The position numbers and the translations under genes were made by a program. Positions 26,810 through 37,854 of a stretch of DNA of 64,000 nucleotides are shown here, piece by piece. Numbering within the stretch: position 1 is the first letter of the stretch; each line of letters opens with the position of its first letter. The stretch covers positions 244,690-308,689 of the forward strand of contig QNQO01006953.1 of assembly GCA_003290165.1 (NCBI GenBank). The letters are read 5' to 3'. Below the pieces are notes generated by a model, which made no database searches, had not been told where the DNA came from, and was given only the letters and a program-made list of their open reading frames with translations. Source of the stretch: Berberis thunbergii (Eukaryota; Streptophyta; Magnoliopsida; Ranunculales; Berberidaceae).

Positions 26810-27239
26810 TGTCACGAGCTTTCTTCTCACAAGTGCTTCCCGTTCGGCACTAGCAAACTTTGCCCCAAGTTATCAAAGAAAGCTAATCAGCCTTGCCCAC
26901 AAAAGACTTACTTAGACTTTGGAAAACTAAGCAAGCTAAGAACACACAAGAGAGCTATAAAGAACTAGAACTTGTATTGCTTGAATTCTCTGAGGTGATT
27001 ACAACAAATAAGGCCTTAGCCTATTTATACAACTCCACCTCATCAATGGACGGTGGTGATCAATTTAATCTAACGGTCTATAATGAGCTTCTACACACTT
27101 CCTTAGAAATATCTAAGGACTAGAATCCTATGGAACTTTATGGGAGGTTCTAGAGAACTCTCTCTAGAACAATGCGAAATACTCTACATTATGTACACTT
27201 GCCAACCTCACTTGGCTAGGCAAGAAGATAGTTGTGACA
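26810..27239 (-). repeat. Chromovirus LTR, right copy (5' LTR)
   Basis: The full-length version of the repeat, 430 bp, bounded by TGTCACG and GTTGTGACA. It contains the minus-strand TATA box at 27021-27029. Confidence 0.9.
27021..27029 (-). promoter_or_regulatory. TATA box in the chromovirus 5' LTR
   Basis: CTATTTATA on the + strand reads TATAAATAG on the minus strand, inside the 5' LTR and correctly oriented for transcription of gag-pol. Confidence 0.65.
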
Positions 27240-27243
27240 TTGA

Positions 27244-28735
27244 GCACACGTTGTACCTCGTCATTTGTGATTTTATTTCTTTCAAGTGCCACGGACCACT
27301 TTATCTGCCATATGGTTTTACTCGTGGGGTCCATCTCTAGGTGATGCGTGATTACTGACAGTTCAATTCCCACCATGTCTCGCATGGTTTAGGCGAAGAC
27401 GTTTTGTTTCCATTGTAATAGCTTTGTCAGTTGTCAAGCGTGAACCTATTTGAATGGCCTATTGTTGAGAGGGTTGTCGAGGTAAACCATGACAGTTTCT
27501 TCCTCTGATTGACCGGCATTGGGTCTGCCCCTAGGGCTCGCTTGAGCTTCGTCGTCTGGGATTGGTTGCTCTATGTCGACTTCTTTGGCAAGATTAAGAT
27601 ACATTTTGGCGACGGGACTAGTTGCCCTGTGGGGATTTGTAATGGCATTCTCTGACAGCTGATCGGTTTCCTCGTCTGGCATAGACTATTTGGTTGACTG
27701 GGTACTTGATGCGTTGGAGCAAAGTGAAAACTACTACTCCCATTGTTTCCCTAGAACAACATTATAGGTGGATAGAGTATCGATCACTATGAATTCTTGA
27801 AACCAAACTTTTTCTTAATTGGTGGCTCTCTCGCGAATACTGTTAGGTGTATTTTTCTAACTGGGAAGCATTTTTCGCAGCTGAAATCAATCATTGGACG
27901 ACTATCAAAAGTTAGGACTTCTTTCTTTAGCTGCATGTTGTGGAACGTGTAGAGGAATAAAATGTTCAATGAGCTTAATGTGTCCACCAAGGATCTTCTT
28001 ACTTCCCAGCTTACTAGGGAGATCGTTATTACCAAAGCCCCATTATGCAGAAGTTGGACGCCCCAGAGGTCTTTGTTTGTAAAGGCTAGTAATACAGGAG
28101 GATCATGGCTCTAGGCCTATGACGTCTGTCGATAACCGCGTATCGCTTGGATCCTCATCTATCTTAGAGTTCTTTTTCTGGATCTATTTGATTGTTCAGA
28201 CTCGGAACATGCCCCATGGAATACGTGTATCGTACTCGCCGATTCTCCACTTACCCTCTCGTCAAAAAAGATAGAGGATTTCTCCTCGGACTCAACCTTT
28301 TCTGGTAGTTCGTTCCTCCTTTAAAACGACGTAACTCTATGCTTCTTTCACCTGGTCCTCCATATTTGCTAAGGGTCTAGAGTTAGGAAGCTATAGAACT
28401 TGTTGCTCGTCAAACCGTCGGTGAAGGCTGCGAACGGCCGTTGCATCGCTGCAAATGTTGATGAAAGTCAAATCATTATTGAAGCGCGTGATGCACGTTC
28501 TCAGTGCCTCGTCATGCTTCTGCTTCATGGATCTGAGCATCTTTCTTGTTAGCAGAATTTGTTGTATATAAGATGATCGAAAATCCATCAAGAAATCCGT
28601 CGTTGTTGCTGCTGGTATGGGGTTTGAGTTTGCTACCCTTATGTTATCGGCACCCACTAGAAACGGCGGTATAGCTCTAGTCTGAGCGCTTGACGTGTCC
28701 CTTTGTTTTTCATTGTTGTGGGATCTGGTTGTCAC
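27244..28735 (-). pseudogene. Tat element gag, protease and RT entry (remnant, upstream of nested insertion)
   Basis: On the minus strand: a gag-like piece (28391-28735) with SSYIQQILLTRKMLRSMKQ and LRTCITRFNNDL; the protease region (27787-28060) with VRRSLVDTLSSLNILFL, where the catalytic D-S-G is degraded; VIDTLSTYNVVLG near 27785; and a linker with MVYLDNPLNNRPFK (27446-27682). Finally comes KWSVALERNKITNDEVQRVL (27250-27310), the lead into the RT, where the younger chromovirus cuts it. Confidence 0.7.
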
Positions 28736-28791
28736 AATTTTTGGAATTCTGAAGAGAGATGATGCTAGTGATTGGTTAGGAACTTTGTCGT

Positions 28792-28808
28792 CCTCACGGA
28801 CGGTGCCA
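28792..28808 (-). other. Primer-binding site of the Tat element
   Basis: The minus strand reads TGGCACCGTCCGTGAGG three bases from the LTR. This is the TGGCGCCGTCYGTG type used by many Tat elements, thought to pair with tRNA-Arg, with one change. It proves the minus-strand orientation. Confidence 0.7.
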
Positions 28809-28811
28809 AAC

Positions 28812-29486
28812 CGATGCAGTCAATTTTTGTTCCCTGTTTGACCTTGACTTGCTGAATTGCACAAGGAACACACGTGAGCCACATACCACTGTTGTGGTGG
28901 TCGATGACACTCCGATGCTAAAGTCAGACAGGGATCTGAGGAAGGCTTAATATTATAAATAGAGAATTTGTAGCGTACCTTAGCTTACCAACCTCATGTC
29001 TTATTTTAAGTACTGGAGCTCTAGTTCGACCAAGCCATCATTGGCGTAGTTTAAGGAAAAAATCTTAACGGAGATCATTATCTAATTAGGAGTTGTGTTG
29101 TGAAGGGAAGTTTCCTTGTTAAACTTGTGCTCCTAGATACGCGGGAGAAAGCTCTCAATCAGAATGTTGTCCATAGATGAAAGTTTCATATACGGCGTAT
29201 ACTCTGGTTTTTGCTTCCTAGTTGAAAATAAGGTGTCGCTGGATTGGTTGTCCAAAGCTAATCTCCGAGATACTTGCCTTAATAAGTCTTACAAGTATTA
29301 GGGATGGCTATGAGACGTGTGGGCTTAGCACGCTATTGTAATTTGGGTCCGTCTGGCAGACTGTTGTGCGGGATTGACACCGCTTGAGTCAGATCAGTAT
29401 TGGGCTGACACTTGGGCCTTTTATTCCCTGAGATCATCATGACACGTGTACAACGTGAGAGAAATGACGTTTCTATGTGTCATCAT

Positions 29487-29488
<2 letters not shown>
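28812..29488 (-). repeat. Tat element LTR, right copy (5' LTR)
   Basis: Matches the left copy along its length (shared blocks CACAAGGAACACACGTGAGCC, CGATGACACTCCGATG, GAAGGGAAGTTTCCTTGTTA). It contains a 60-bp stretch (GTTGAAAATAAGGTGTCGC onward, near 29221) absent from the left copy. Confidence 0.85.

Positions 29489-29549
<61 letters not shown>
29489..29549. repeat. (AAT)n microsatellite
   Basis: About 20 AAT units. The opposite end of the Tat element is also flanked by AAT units (15058-15069), so the element appears to have inserted within this repeat. Confidence 0.95.
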
Positions 29550-30004
29550 GATGACACCCAAAAAATCTACAATGGACACGACATACAAAATAAACATGTG
29601 ATTAGAAAATTAGATAAAATGGCATAGTCAATCCTCCATTAGGTCTAGGATATGATCCCTCCCAAAGAGAGTGCAGTTAAATTTCTAGAGTAGCCAGTTA
29701 CAAAAAGGGCACGTGATGTAAACCACCCAAGTAGACCAACAGCCAACCACATTGCTTGATATTGGTTCAATGTAATGCCAATTGAAAAATTCTTGAGAAC
29801 ATGGTTCGGAAGCACTGATTGTGCTTAGGAGGGTGGCTCGCATGTGATCATACCAACTTTACCCCACTCCAAACTTCTCCAAGTCTATGGAGAGAATTGT
29901 AGAGTGGTTCAATCACGAGCGGACCATTCTCCCAGGCACAAATTAGTGCTAGAGAGCCAGGCTCCGTAGAAGCTCTGAATGCCAATCACTCCCCAGAGTT
30001 AGTT
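29550..30004. other. No recognisable gene
   Basis: Unique sequence between the microsatellite and the hAT element. A minus-strand translation gives some long uninterrupted stretches but no family I can name. Confidence 0.5.
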
Positions 30005-30012
30005 GTTCAAAC

Positions 30013-31174
30013 TAGGGGTGGGCATTTAGTACCGAAAACCCAAACCGAACAGACAACCTGACTGATCGGGTCGATTCGGATCGGTTTTAATTAATTATAA
30101 AAGTTTTGATTGTAAAAGCCCGACCCAACCCGAACTTTCTGGTCCGGGCCTCGGTTTCCATTTCTGAAGCCCGTCGAGTAACCAGCCCGGCCCGGCCCAG
30201 TTTAAATAGTTTAAATTAAATAGCTGCAAGCCGTCACCCCTTCTCCTCGCACAGATCCTTCCTCACCATATCGCTCACAACACAGACCCATCTCCATCAA
30301 ACCCTTATCTCGAATTCATCGTCACCTTCCTTATCGCAACAACAAATCACAGACCATCATCATCATCTCCTTCTCCTTCGTCAACAATTCACAGACCGTT
30401 TACCCACTCACCCATCCTCACAGACCCCAACGACATCGCAGCCCAACAGTCGTTGTCGTCCCCATCGCCTTCCTCGCCATCACAGCCAACCGTCCGAGCC
30501 AAAGCTTTCGATCTGATCTATTGTGAGAGTTTACAGAAGAAATGTCTCCCTGATCCAATGGTTCTCTCTCTGATCGCATCCAATGGTTTTTTCCCTGATC
30601 GCATTCTCTTCTGTAGTTTACAGAAAAAATGTCTGAAGAATAGATCAGAGCGAAAAAGATATGATCATATCTTTGATCAGATCGAAGAAGAATATATGAT
30701 CAAGATCAAGATCAAGATCGAAGAAGAAGATATGATCAAGATCGAAGAAGAAGATAAGATCTTGATCAAGATCGAAGAAGAAGATATGATCTTGATCAGA
30801 TCTGAGATCAGATCAAATCGAAGAAGAAGATATGATCAGATCTTTGATCAGATCATATCTTGATCCACCTTACAGACGAAGGATCTGATCTTCATATTCG
30901 CCTTCTTCTTCCAGATCTTAGATCTAAGATTTTTTTGTAATTTGTTGTATGTTTTTTTTTTGTAATTTTTTGATATAATTTTTGTACATATGATGAATGA
31001 AGTATTTTTTTACTGTAGAAGTATTTTTTTGCTCTTAGGACCGAGACCGCCCCGTAAATCGGTTACCCGGTCAACTCGGTCTGATTTCGGGTCTCATAAA
31101 CACGGGCCCGAATTTTTCGGGCCGATTTTCAGTTTTTAGCTTTTGAGCCACTTACCCGTACTTGCCCAGCTCTA
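30013..31174. mobile_element. hAT-type non-autonomous element, copy 1
   Basis: Bounded by TAGGGGTGGGCA and (inverted) ACTTGCCCAGCTCTA, the terminal inverted repeats of a plant hAT family. A perfect 8-bp target duplication GTTCAAAC lies at 30005-30012 and 31175-31182. Next to each end are long CCGGGC/CCGAACC-rich subterminal stretches (for example GGTCCGGGCCTCGG). The interior holds CT/CA-rich sequence and the GATC module; there is no transposase. Confidence 0.9.
30513..30890. repeat. GATC-rich repeat module (copy 2)
   Basis: Nearly the same leader as at 9456 (TTGTGAGAGTTTACAGAAG ... TCTCTGATCGCATCCAATGG), fewer GAAGAAGATATGATC units, and the same closing sequence ATCTTGATCCACCTTACAGACGAAG. 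The open frame across it is a by-product of the repeat. Confidence 0.85.
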
Positions 31175-31503
31175 GTTCAAACGCAATAAAAAAAAATGAT
31201 GCCATCCTAGTAAGACAGTAATAAAAAAATTTAAAAATAAAAAACTAGGTACCTTGTTCTTTGTGTTTTGACTCATTTTCCCTTCCTGGTGCATGCTTGA
31301 TGCTTAGAGGGACATGAAATAAATAAAAAAATTCCAGTAAAAAGGAAAAGAAAAAAAAATGCAAACTCAGTGGATGACCGATAGTGATGGTAACAAAATG
31401 ATAACCGAAAAATGATGGGGTTCGCGATAATCACTTGTATTGTAGCGGCTACTGGTGGATTACTCTTTGGAAATGACATTGGCATTTCAGTTCAGTTACA
31501 TTG

Positions 31504-31982
31504 AGTCAGGACTAGTACCGTTGGTTAGGGAAATCAAGGTCAGAGTTCTTTCAAGACTTTCCTAATGGTCTCAAAACTCAATGTTCCCTTTTGAAAAGTG
31601 CCCAAATGCTTAGCATCTATATTATAGGGAGAAGGTTTGAGCTTTTGACTGTGAGGACGTGTTGCCTCCATTGCATAGTTGGGCCAGACTATACCGCTAG
31701 CATTTTTATTGTTTTCTTTGCATTGCTTTTCAACTTCAAACTTGTATTTCCATCGATCGATAGCATCGAACTAGTCTTGAGCAACGTCCTTCCGAACGTT
31801 CCTCCCCATTGTAATCTATTGAATGTTAATGAAAGCTTTTGCTGACTATTGTGCATTGTTATATTGTCTACAGATTGATATTGAGCATTCTCAACTTAAT
31901 AATTGTGCCCGTCAACGTAACTACTCATAGGCTTACTAGTGAATTGGATAGCTAGTGCCGCACAGATTGCTAGTCCGTGACA
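31504..31982 (+). repeat. Chromovirus 5' LTR
   Basis: It starts AGTCAGGACTAG (the right copy has TGTCAGGACTAG, so the first base of the TG has changed) and ends AGTCCGTGACA. It contains a TATA-like TATATTATAG near 31617. Confidence 0.9.
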
Positions 31983-31984
31983 GT

Positions 31985-31996
31985 TGGTATCAGAGC
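31985..31996 (+). other. Primer-binding site, initiator tRNA-Met
   Basis: TGGTATCAGAGC lies two bases after the LTR end, complementary to the 3' end of initiator tRNA-Met. Confidence 0.92.
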
Positions 31997-32021
31997 CAGA
32001 GCTTGTTGAATGCAAACCAGG

Positions 32022-33241
32022 ATGCAGGAACTAAGTGAGCGCCTTGGCGCTATGGAGGAACGATAGGCTAGTCGAATGCAAAGACTAGAAACTAGAATGG
32101 ACTAGTTGAGCTGTTTGAGAGAACAGATCAGTCGCCTTGATGGACTCTTTCACTTGGCAGACAGAGTGGATTCGCTGGCTGAGCACATTGACAATTTGGA
32201 GGGAAAAACAGTCGCTATGGAAGAGTCGCCTCACCCCACAGCTCAGGTGATGAGTGACTTCCAATACAGTTGGAGGACTTGTTTGCAAGGGTTGACTTGC
32301 TGACCAAGGCCACAGGGACGACTGATCACCCTAGGATGAAAGTGCCTGAGCCAAAGTCATACGCTGGGGTACGAGATGGAAAGGAGCTAGAGAACTTCTT
32401 GTTTGATCTAGAACAATATTTTCGCGCGGTGAACCCCGAATCAGAAGAAGCCAAGGTCAGCATGGCGACCATGTACTTAGCAGGTGATGCGAAACTATGG
32501 TGGAGAACCAAATATACAGATATGGAAGAAGGTCGCATCCTTATTAGAACTTGGGTAGACCTCAAAAAGGAACTCAGAAATCAATTCTTGCCTGAGAATA
32601 CTGATTTCTTAGCAAGGAGGAAGCTCCACACCATCAAACAGACAGGCAATATTCGAGACTATGTCAGACAGTTCTCAACTTGCTTGCTAGATATTCGAAA
32701 CATGTCTGAGAAGGACAAAGTTTTATGTTTCATGGAACAAACTCAGCTACTTCTGCAAGCAAAATTACAAAGGCAGAAGGTGACAGATATTACAAGTGCT
32801 ATTGCGGCAGCCGAAAGGTTTAGCGATTATATGCCCATGGCTGGATCCACTTCGCTCAATCACTCCACAGCTAGAACTGGCAGTACCAATTCGAGCTCAG
32901 GGTCGAATGCTCGAACACCTCACAAAAACTGGGGAAACTCAAATCAGAACCAAGGAAACTACAATTCTCGGTCTTCCAATCAGAATTGGAGTTCCAACAG
33001 AAATTGGAATGCCAGCCCTAGCAACTCAAATTACAACAACAAAGGAGGGCAAAACTACTCTGGGCAGTGGAGACTATCTACACCTGCCCCATGCATTATT
33101 TGCTATAGCATGGATCACCCAACAGGCAAATGTCCATCCAAGCCAGCCCTACACTCATTGATGTCCTTGCTTCAAACAGAACCTTTTAACTCAACCGCAT
33201 CGAGCTCGAACCCCACCAACAGTGAGACCTCCCAGATGTGA
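32022..33241 (+). pseudogene. Chromovirus gag (broken near the start)
   Basis: The frame opens at 32022 (MQELSERLGAMEER), hits TAG codons where CAG is expected, and continues in another frame from 32270. The capsid part has FLFDLEQYFRAV, AKLWWRTKY and LRNQFLPENTDFLARRKL. It is followed by an Asn/Ser-rich linker and a zinc knuckle CIICYSMDHPTGKC near 33090-33135. The product would be an RNA-packaging coat protein; the N-terminal lesions make it inactive. Confidence 0.88.
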
Positions 33242-33274
33242 GCTCTACGCAAGCTCAATGTTGTCAAAGGAGAA

Positions 33275-33826
33275 ATGTATGAGCACCCACACAAGAAGGC
33301 TTTACAATACATCGACATCACTATCAATGGGTTCCCTTCCCAAGCATTGTTGGATTCAGGAGCGACAGACAAATTTATTGCCCCAGAGGAAGCTAGACGT
33401 GTGGGTCTAAACTTAAAAGGAGATGTGGGAAAATTGAAAGCTGTCAACTCTGAGGCAATCTCTATTAATGGTATGGCTAGAGTTGTGCCACTACAGGTTG
33501 GTCCATGGGAAGGAAGATCAAACTTCTTGGTCGTCCCACTTGATGATTTTAAGGTGATTCTTGGCCAAGAATTCTTCCGAGGAGCTGCAGCAGGACCACT
33601 ACCTTTCATGGACTCCTTGGGTTTTTTCGGACCCATACTACGCATTGTACCAACCTCAATTCGGCCCACAACTCATGATAGAATATTATCGGCGCTCCAA
33701 GCCAAGAGAGGCTTGGCCAAAGGAGAAGATACATACTTAGCTGTGGCAAAGCTAGAGATAGAAGATGATACTAGCAAAATCCCAGAGGAAGTTGCCCAAT
33801 TTATTGCTGACTTCAGCGAAGTGATG
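33275..33826 (+). pseudogene. Chromovirus aspartic protease, cut by the nested element
   Basis: Carries the intact active-site box LLDSGATDKFI and the ILGQEFF motif. The reading frame runs straight into the nested element: the TGA at 33827 is the first codon of that element, and the host frame resumes at 42541-42546 with the RT lead. Confidence 0.88.
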
Positions 33827-35852
33827 TGATGCGGATTTAACTAACCTAAATTAACAGGTTAATTTAACCTACTTGTAATAACCGCAAGTGCACGGTGCCT
33901 AACTGGTAGACAACGGCAAGTACGGGTCGATCCCACGAGGAAGGTGGATGCAATTGAAATTTTAGAATTTAATTAAACTAATTTATAGGAAAGGGGGTTA
34001 CAGCATTTTTAAATCTAAACTAAAAATCAAATTAAAAACAAAATAAAAAGTTTTAAATAATATGAGAAAGGAAACCAAGGCATTGAATCCACCACAGGTT
34101 CTTTGAGATTTGTGTAATCAAAGATATTGTTTTCAAGATTTAACATGACTAACCTAAAGATTAATCTAAGTTCACAATTGATTTAAGCATAGGTATAAAC
34201 CCCTAGAATTGCCTGTCTTCTTACAGCACACACAATCACAGGTTTATTTTAACTAATCCTAATCCCTAGCATTGTGTGTCTTCTTACGGCACACACAATC
34301 ACAGATTCAGATTAATTGATTAAATCAGACTTTTGAATTTCAACAAAGGGTACTTCTAACTACCGACTAGTCTAGATAATTAATCAGGATATAATCGGTG
34401 AAAGCAATTTATTAAAAATCATAAATCAAATGTGTTTAACGTTCAAGCATAAAGAAAATAATAAATTTAAATACACAAACTCTAGGAAATCCCGTGGTTT
34501 CATCGTAGCCTTGGCGAATGGTTTAGCTGGTCATGGTGGCGGTGGGCACAATGTCAATGGAGGTGGAAATCATCTCTGCACGGACGCGAATCCCGAGAAA
34601 ACTGGCCAAAAGCACTCTGTGGTGGTACAGAGCAAAACCGGGGGTGTGAATAGCCGAATAACCGAAATAACCCCTTCCCGCCTCTGCTACAGTGGCGCTA
34701 CAGTAGCCGCTCGTCTTCTCCAGCGCGACAGCGCGGTTCTCGGCCTCGTTCTCGCTCCTCTGGCCCGTCCTCGACCTCAAATCGCTTCCAGAACCTGCAT
34801 AAGAAGAGAAAAGGTGAGGAAATACTAAGAAAACAGAGAAAAACAGAGAAAACAGATGAGGAACAGAAGCTCCCTGTTTCGCGATAAGAACTCTGTTCGC
34901 GAGGAGGAGGCGGTGGTTCTCGGTCGTGGTGGTGACGGTGGTCGCAAGAGGTGAGGACAGGAAGGAGCTCGCGACGAAGAGAGGCCGAGAGGGAGGAGCA
35001 GCGAGTGCTCTGTCGCGACGCGAAACAGGGCCGCGGTGCTCTGTTTCGCGGTGGTTTTCGCGCGGTGGCGGTGCTCGTGCGGAGGTGGTGATGGTGCGTG
35101 GACAGGGGAGAGGGGCCGAGGGTGGTGGCAAAGTGAAAGTTGGACGCGAAACAGGGTTGTCACACCCCTGTTTCGCGGTGGTGGCGCGAGGACGTTGGCG
35201 GAATTGGTGGTGGTGCTCGGTGGTGGCGAGGAGACTGTGTGCTGAGTGAGTGGAGTGAGTGAGAGATGGATGAGTGGTGAGGGTGATTGTGAATCACCTT
35301 TGAGAGAGGAGCTCCTTTGAGGAAATCTCCATTGAGGAAGATGTTTTGATTTCTAATTATCTTCTTTTCCCTTCTCTTCCTCCCCCCCCCCCATTCTCAC
35401 CCTATCCTCCTCTATTTATAGAGAATGAGAAGATGAATAGGGATGAGATGAGGGGTAGATTCATCAATGAGGGTAGGATTGGGTTTGGTTTTAGGTTATG
35501 GATTAGGTTATGGATGGGGTTTAGGTTATGAATTAGGTTTCAAGGTTTAGGTTTGTGGGTTTTAGGTTTCAAGGTTTAGGTTTGTGGATTTTTAGGTTGT
35601 GAGCTAGGTGTTGGGTGTAGGTTTGTGGATTTTTAGGTTAAGAGTTAGGTGTTGGGTGTAGGTTTGTGTTTTGTTTGATACCACCATTAAAATTGCCTAA
35701 TTGTCGTTTGTGACTGCTTAATATGGATTTATCGTTTAAGCTCAAATTCCTGCAAAGATATTAAAACGAAATAATTACTATAAAATATAATAATCGAAAC
35801 ACTAACATGTACAAATTAAGGGATATATTCTGTAATAATTATGTGAATATCA
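33827..35852 (-). repeat. LARD-like element LTR, left copy (3' LTR)
   Basis: 2026 bp, nearly identical to the right copy. A CpG-rich block (about 34500-35250) contrasts with AT-rich surroundings and holds several CGCGAAACAG / CTGTTTCGCG inverted motifs. A run of (GGTTTAGGTTTGTG)-like units lies at about 35470-35670. Confidence 0.92.
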
Positions 35853-37854
35853 AATACCCCCAAACCTATATTTTGCTAGTCCTCGAGCAAAACAATAAAA
35901 AGAAAATCCTAACTCACTTTCGCAGGAATCATCGGTTGCACTTACCTTAAACGTGCAACAAGGCTTTAAACCCCTAGATTACCTCTAGTGGACGAGTTAT
36001 AGTCTCGTGAGGGTTTCCAGACATGTTACCCACAAACATTACTGACTCAATCAAAACTTGGTCAAACAGTGTTCATTTTAAAACTTCAAGAAATGCAAGA
36101 AACCAACAGTGTCATTTTAGTGTATCAACAAATCTCCAAATAATTTAATATTCTCCAAAGGTTAGAAAAAATTCATAATCATCCTCAACTCAATGTGTGT
36201 GTGTGGATAGCACTGTCAACATAACTTTTCATTTCAGAGTAAAACAATGACTAAATCTCCTGTAGAAAGTTTGTTTTGACTTCAAACCTCTCATGTCACT
36301 CACAACAAATCACTCAGAGATTTGATATTTCACTCAGTTTATATGTGAGGAAAAGAGTAAATGATGGAAAACAATCATCTCACATATAGTAATATGAAGA
36401 ACGGACTTTTCAAGAATGGAATGAACATGATCTCATGGACAGGAATATCAATTACTTTTGGGAATGTTGAATCAAACACCATAGGTCTTGGTTATTAAAT
36501 CTCCACATCTACGAAACCAACCTTTACCTAAGATCAACTAGGACTTTGTTGGGTTGTAATGGGGCTTGGTTAATAGTTAATAAGGAATGTCAAAGGATTC
36601 TAAAAAAAAATTTCTAGGAATGTATACACCCATTATACGTACAATTAAGGCTGTCAAGAATAAATCAATGTTGCGCACCATCAATTTTTTTCTTCATTCT
36701 CACATCTTTATCCTCATTCACATTCTTCTTCTGTTTCCTTCTTCTTCTTCTTTTTCTTTCTTTCTTTCTTTTTCTTTCTTGTTTTCTTTCTTTCTTTCTT
36801 TCATAGAGGATTTATGAAATATTTCATATTTTGATCTTTCATGCTCTTTTTACACCAAGTATATTCATCCGTACACATTCCCAGAAAAATTGGGTAAAGG
36901 TTAATGGGTTAACAAATAAAAGGTTAATCTATGGCTCAAAAGGCTACAAAAGTTAATGTTATGGGTAAGTTAAAAGGCTAGTTAATGGTTTAAAGAAGAA
37001 AAAAAATGCCTAGATCATTTCCTAAGTTCGAGTCAGTATTATGACATCTCAATTGAATAAGCCAAGAAGTTCTAGTGTAATAATTCAATTTTTATGTCAT
37101 TTCCAAAGCAATTGATCAAAAGAATGAAAATAATGAGATCATCAACGAGATAATGTAGACTCAAGAAAAATCAGAGTTTATGTATAACCCTCAGAAAAAT
37201 AGAAAGGCTCAAAGCTTTCAGGGTTAAGTCTCCACTATTATTCTAAGGTTTTCTAGTATATATTTCACTCATCAACTTCAAGTTATGCAAACATGGCTCA
37301 TGGTGCAAAGATAATCGAGTTGAAAAATCTTATGAACTAGATCTAACTTAAGGATCTTAATAAACTTTCAGTCTTTATCAATATACCAATATGTCAAGTT
37401 AGCTTGCATTTTCTTGAGCATAAAACATTTAAAATTCATTTTCATACTCGTAAAAGACCAAGTTTTCTTGACAGAAAAAGCAATTTTTTTTTTTTTAAGA
37501 TAAGAAAAGAAAATACTACAAAAAATTCACCGACTCATGAACCCTACCCCCAAACCTAATCCAAACATTGTCCTCAATGTTTAATAAAATAATTCTGACA
37601 AATGAATGAAGTAAGTACATGAGAGGAGGTTAGAACAATATTACCGCGGTGAAGATTTTACCAATTTCCAAGAAGTCATCCATCAATGAGGCTCACAAAC
37701 ATAAGAATCATGGAGTTTTCATTAGAAATCGATAAAATGCAGACTCGACACTAACAAAGAAAACTAAAAAGAAAAAGCAAGTTGGAAGTCAAAACTGTTA
37801 CGGAGCTAACGAGTATGAGTGAAACACAACTAAATAGGGTACTCGAAAATCAAT
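35853..37854 (-). other. LARD-like element interior, 3' part without long ORF
   Basis: AT-rich, with a (CTTT)n microsatellite at about 36721-36812. No domain is recognised. It would be the 3' untranslated part of the element's RNA. Confidence 0.6.

Larger units (their letters stand above)
21864..27239 (-). mobile_element. Ty3/gypsy chromovirus nested in the Tat RT region
   Basis: LTRs of 344 and 430 bp (21864-22207 and 26810-27239) start TGTCAC and end GTGACA. A 4-bp direct repeat TTGA flanks the element (21860-21863 and 27240-27243). The initiator-Met primer-binding site is beside the right LTR and a purine tract beside the left LTR, so it reads on the minus strand: gag, protease, RT, RNase H, integrase, chromodomain. 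Total 5.4 kb. The RT style ([17 protein letters not shown], [14 protein letters not shown]) suggests the Galadriel group of chromoviruses, by inference. The pol frame is largely open but broken near 23720 and after 22840. Confidence 0.92.
15070..29488 (-). mobile_element. Ty3/gypsy LTR retrotransposon, Tat lineage, with nested insertion
   Basis: Two related LTRs face the same way (15070-15713 and 28812-29488), starting GATGCAGTC and ending ATCATCA. A primer-binding site next to the right LTR shows the element runs on the minus strand. From right to left it carries gag, protease, RT (split by another retrotransposon at 21864-27239), an RNase H pair, integrase, a long 3' region with a tandem array, and an antisense gene. 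This order, with an extra plant-type RNase H after the RT, is that of the Tat lineage. About 9 kb remains when the nested element is removed. It sits in an AAT microsatellite (AAT runs flank both ends), so the target duplication cannot be told apart from the repeat. Stops and frameshifts throughout make it inactive. Confidence 0.9.
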
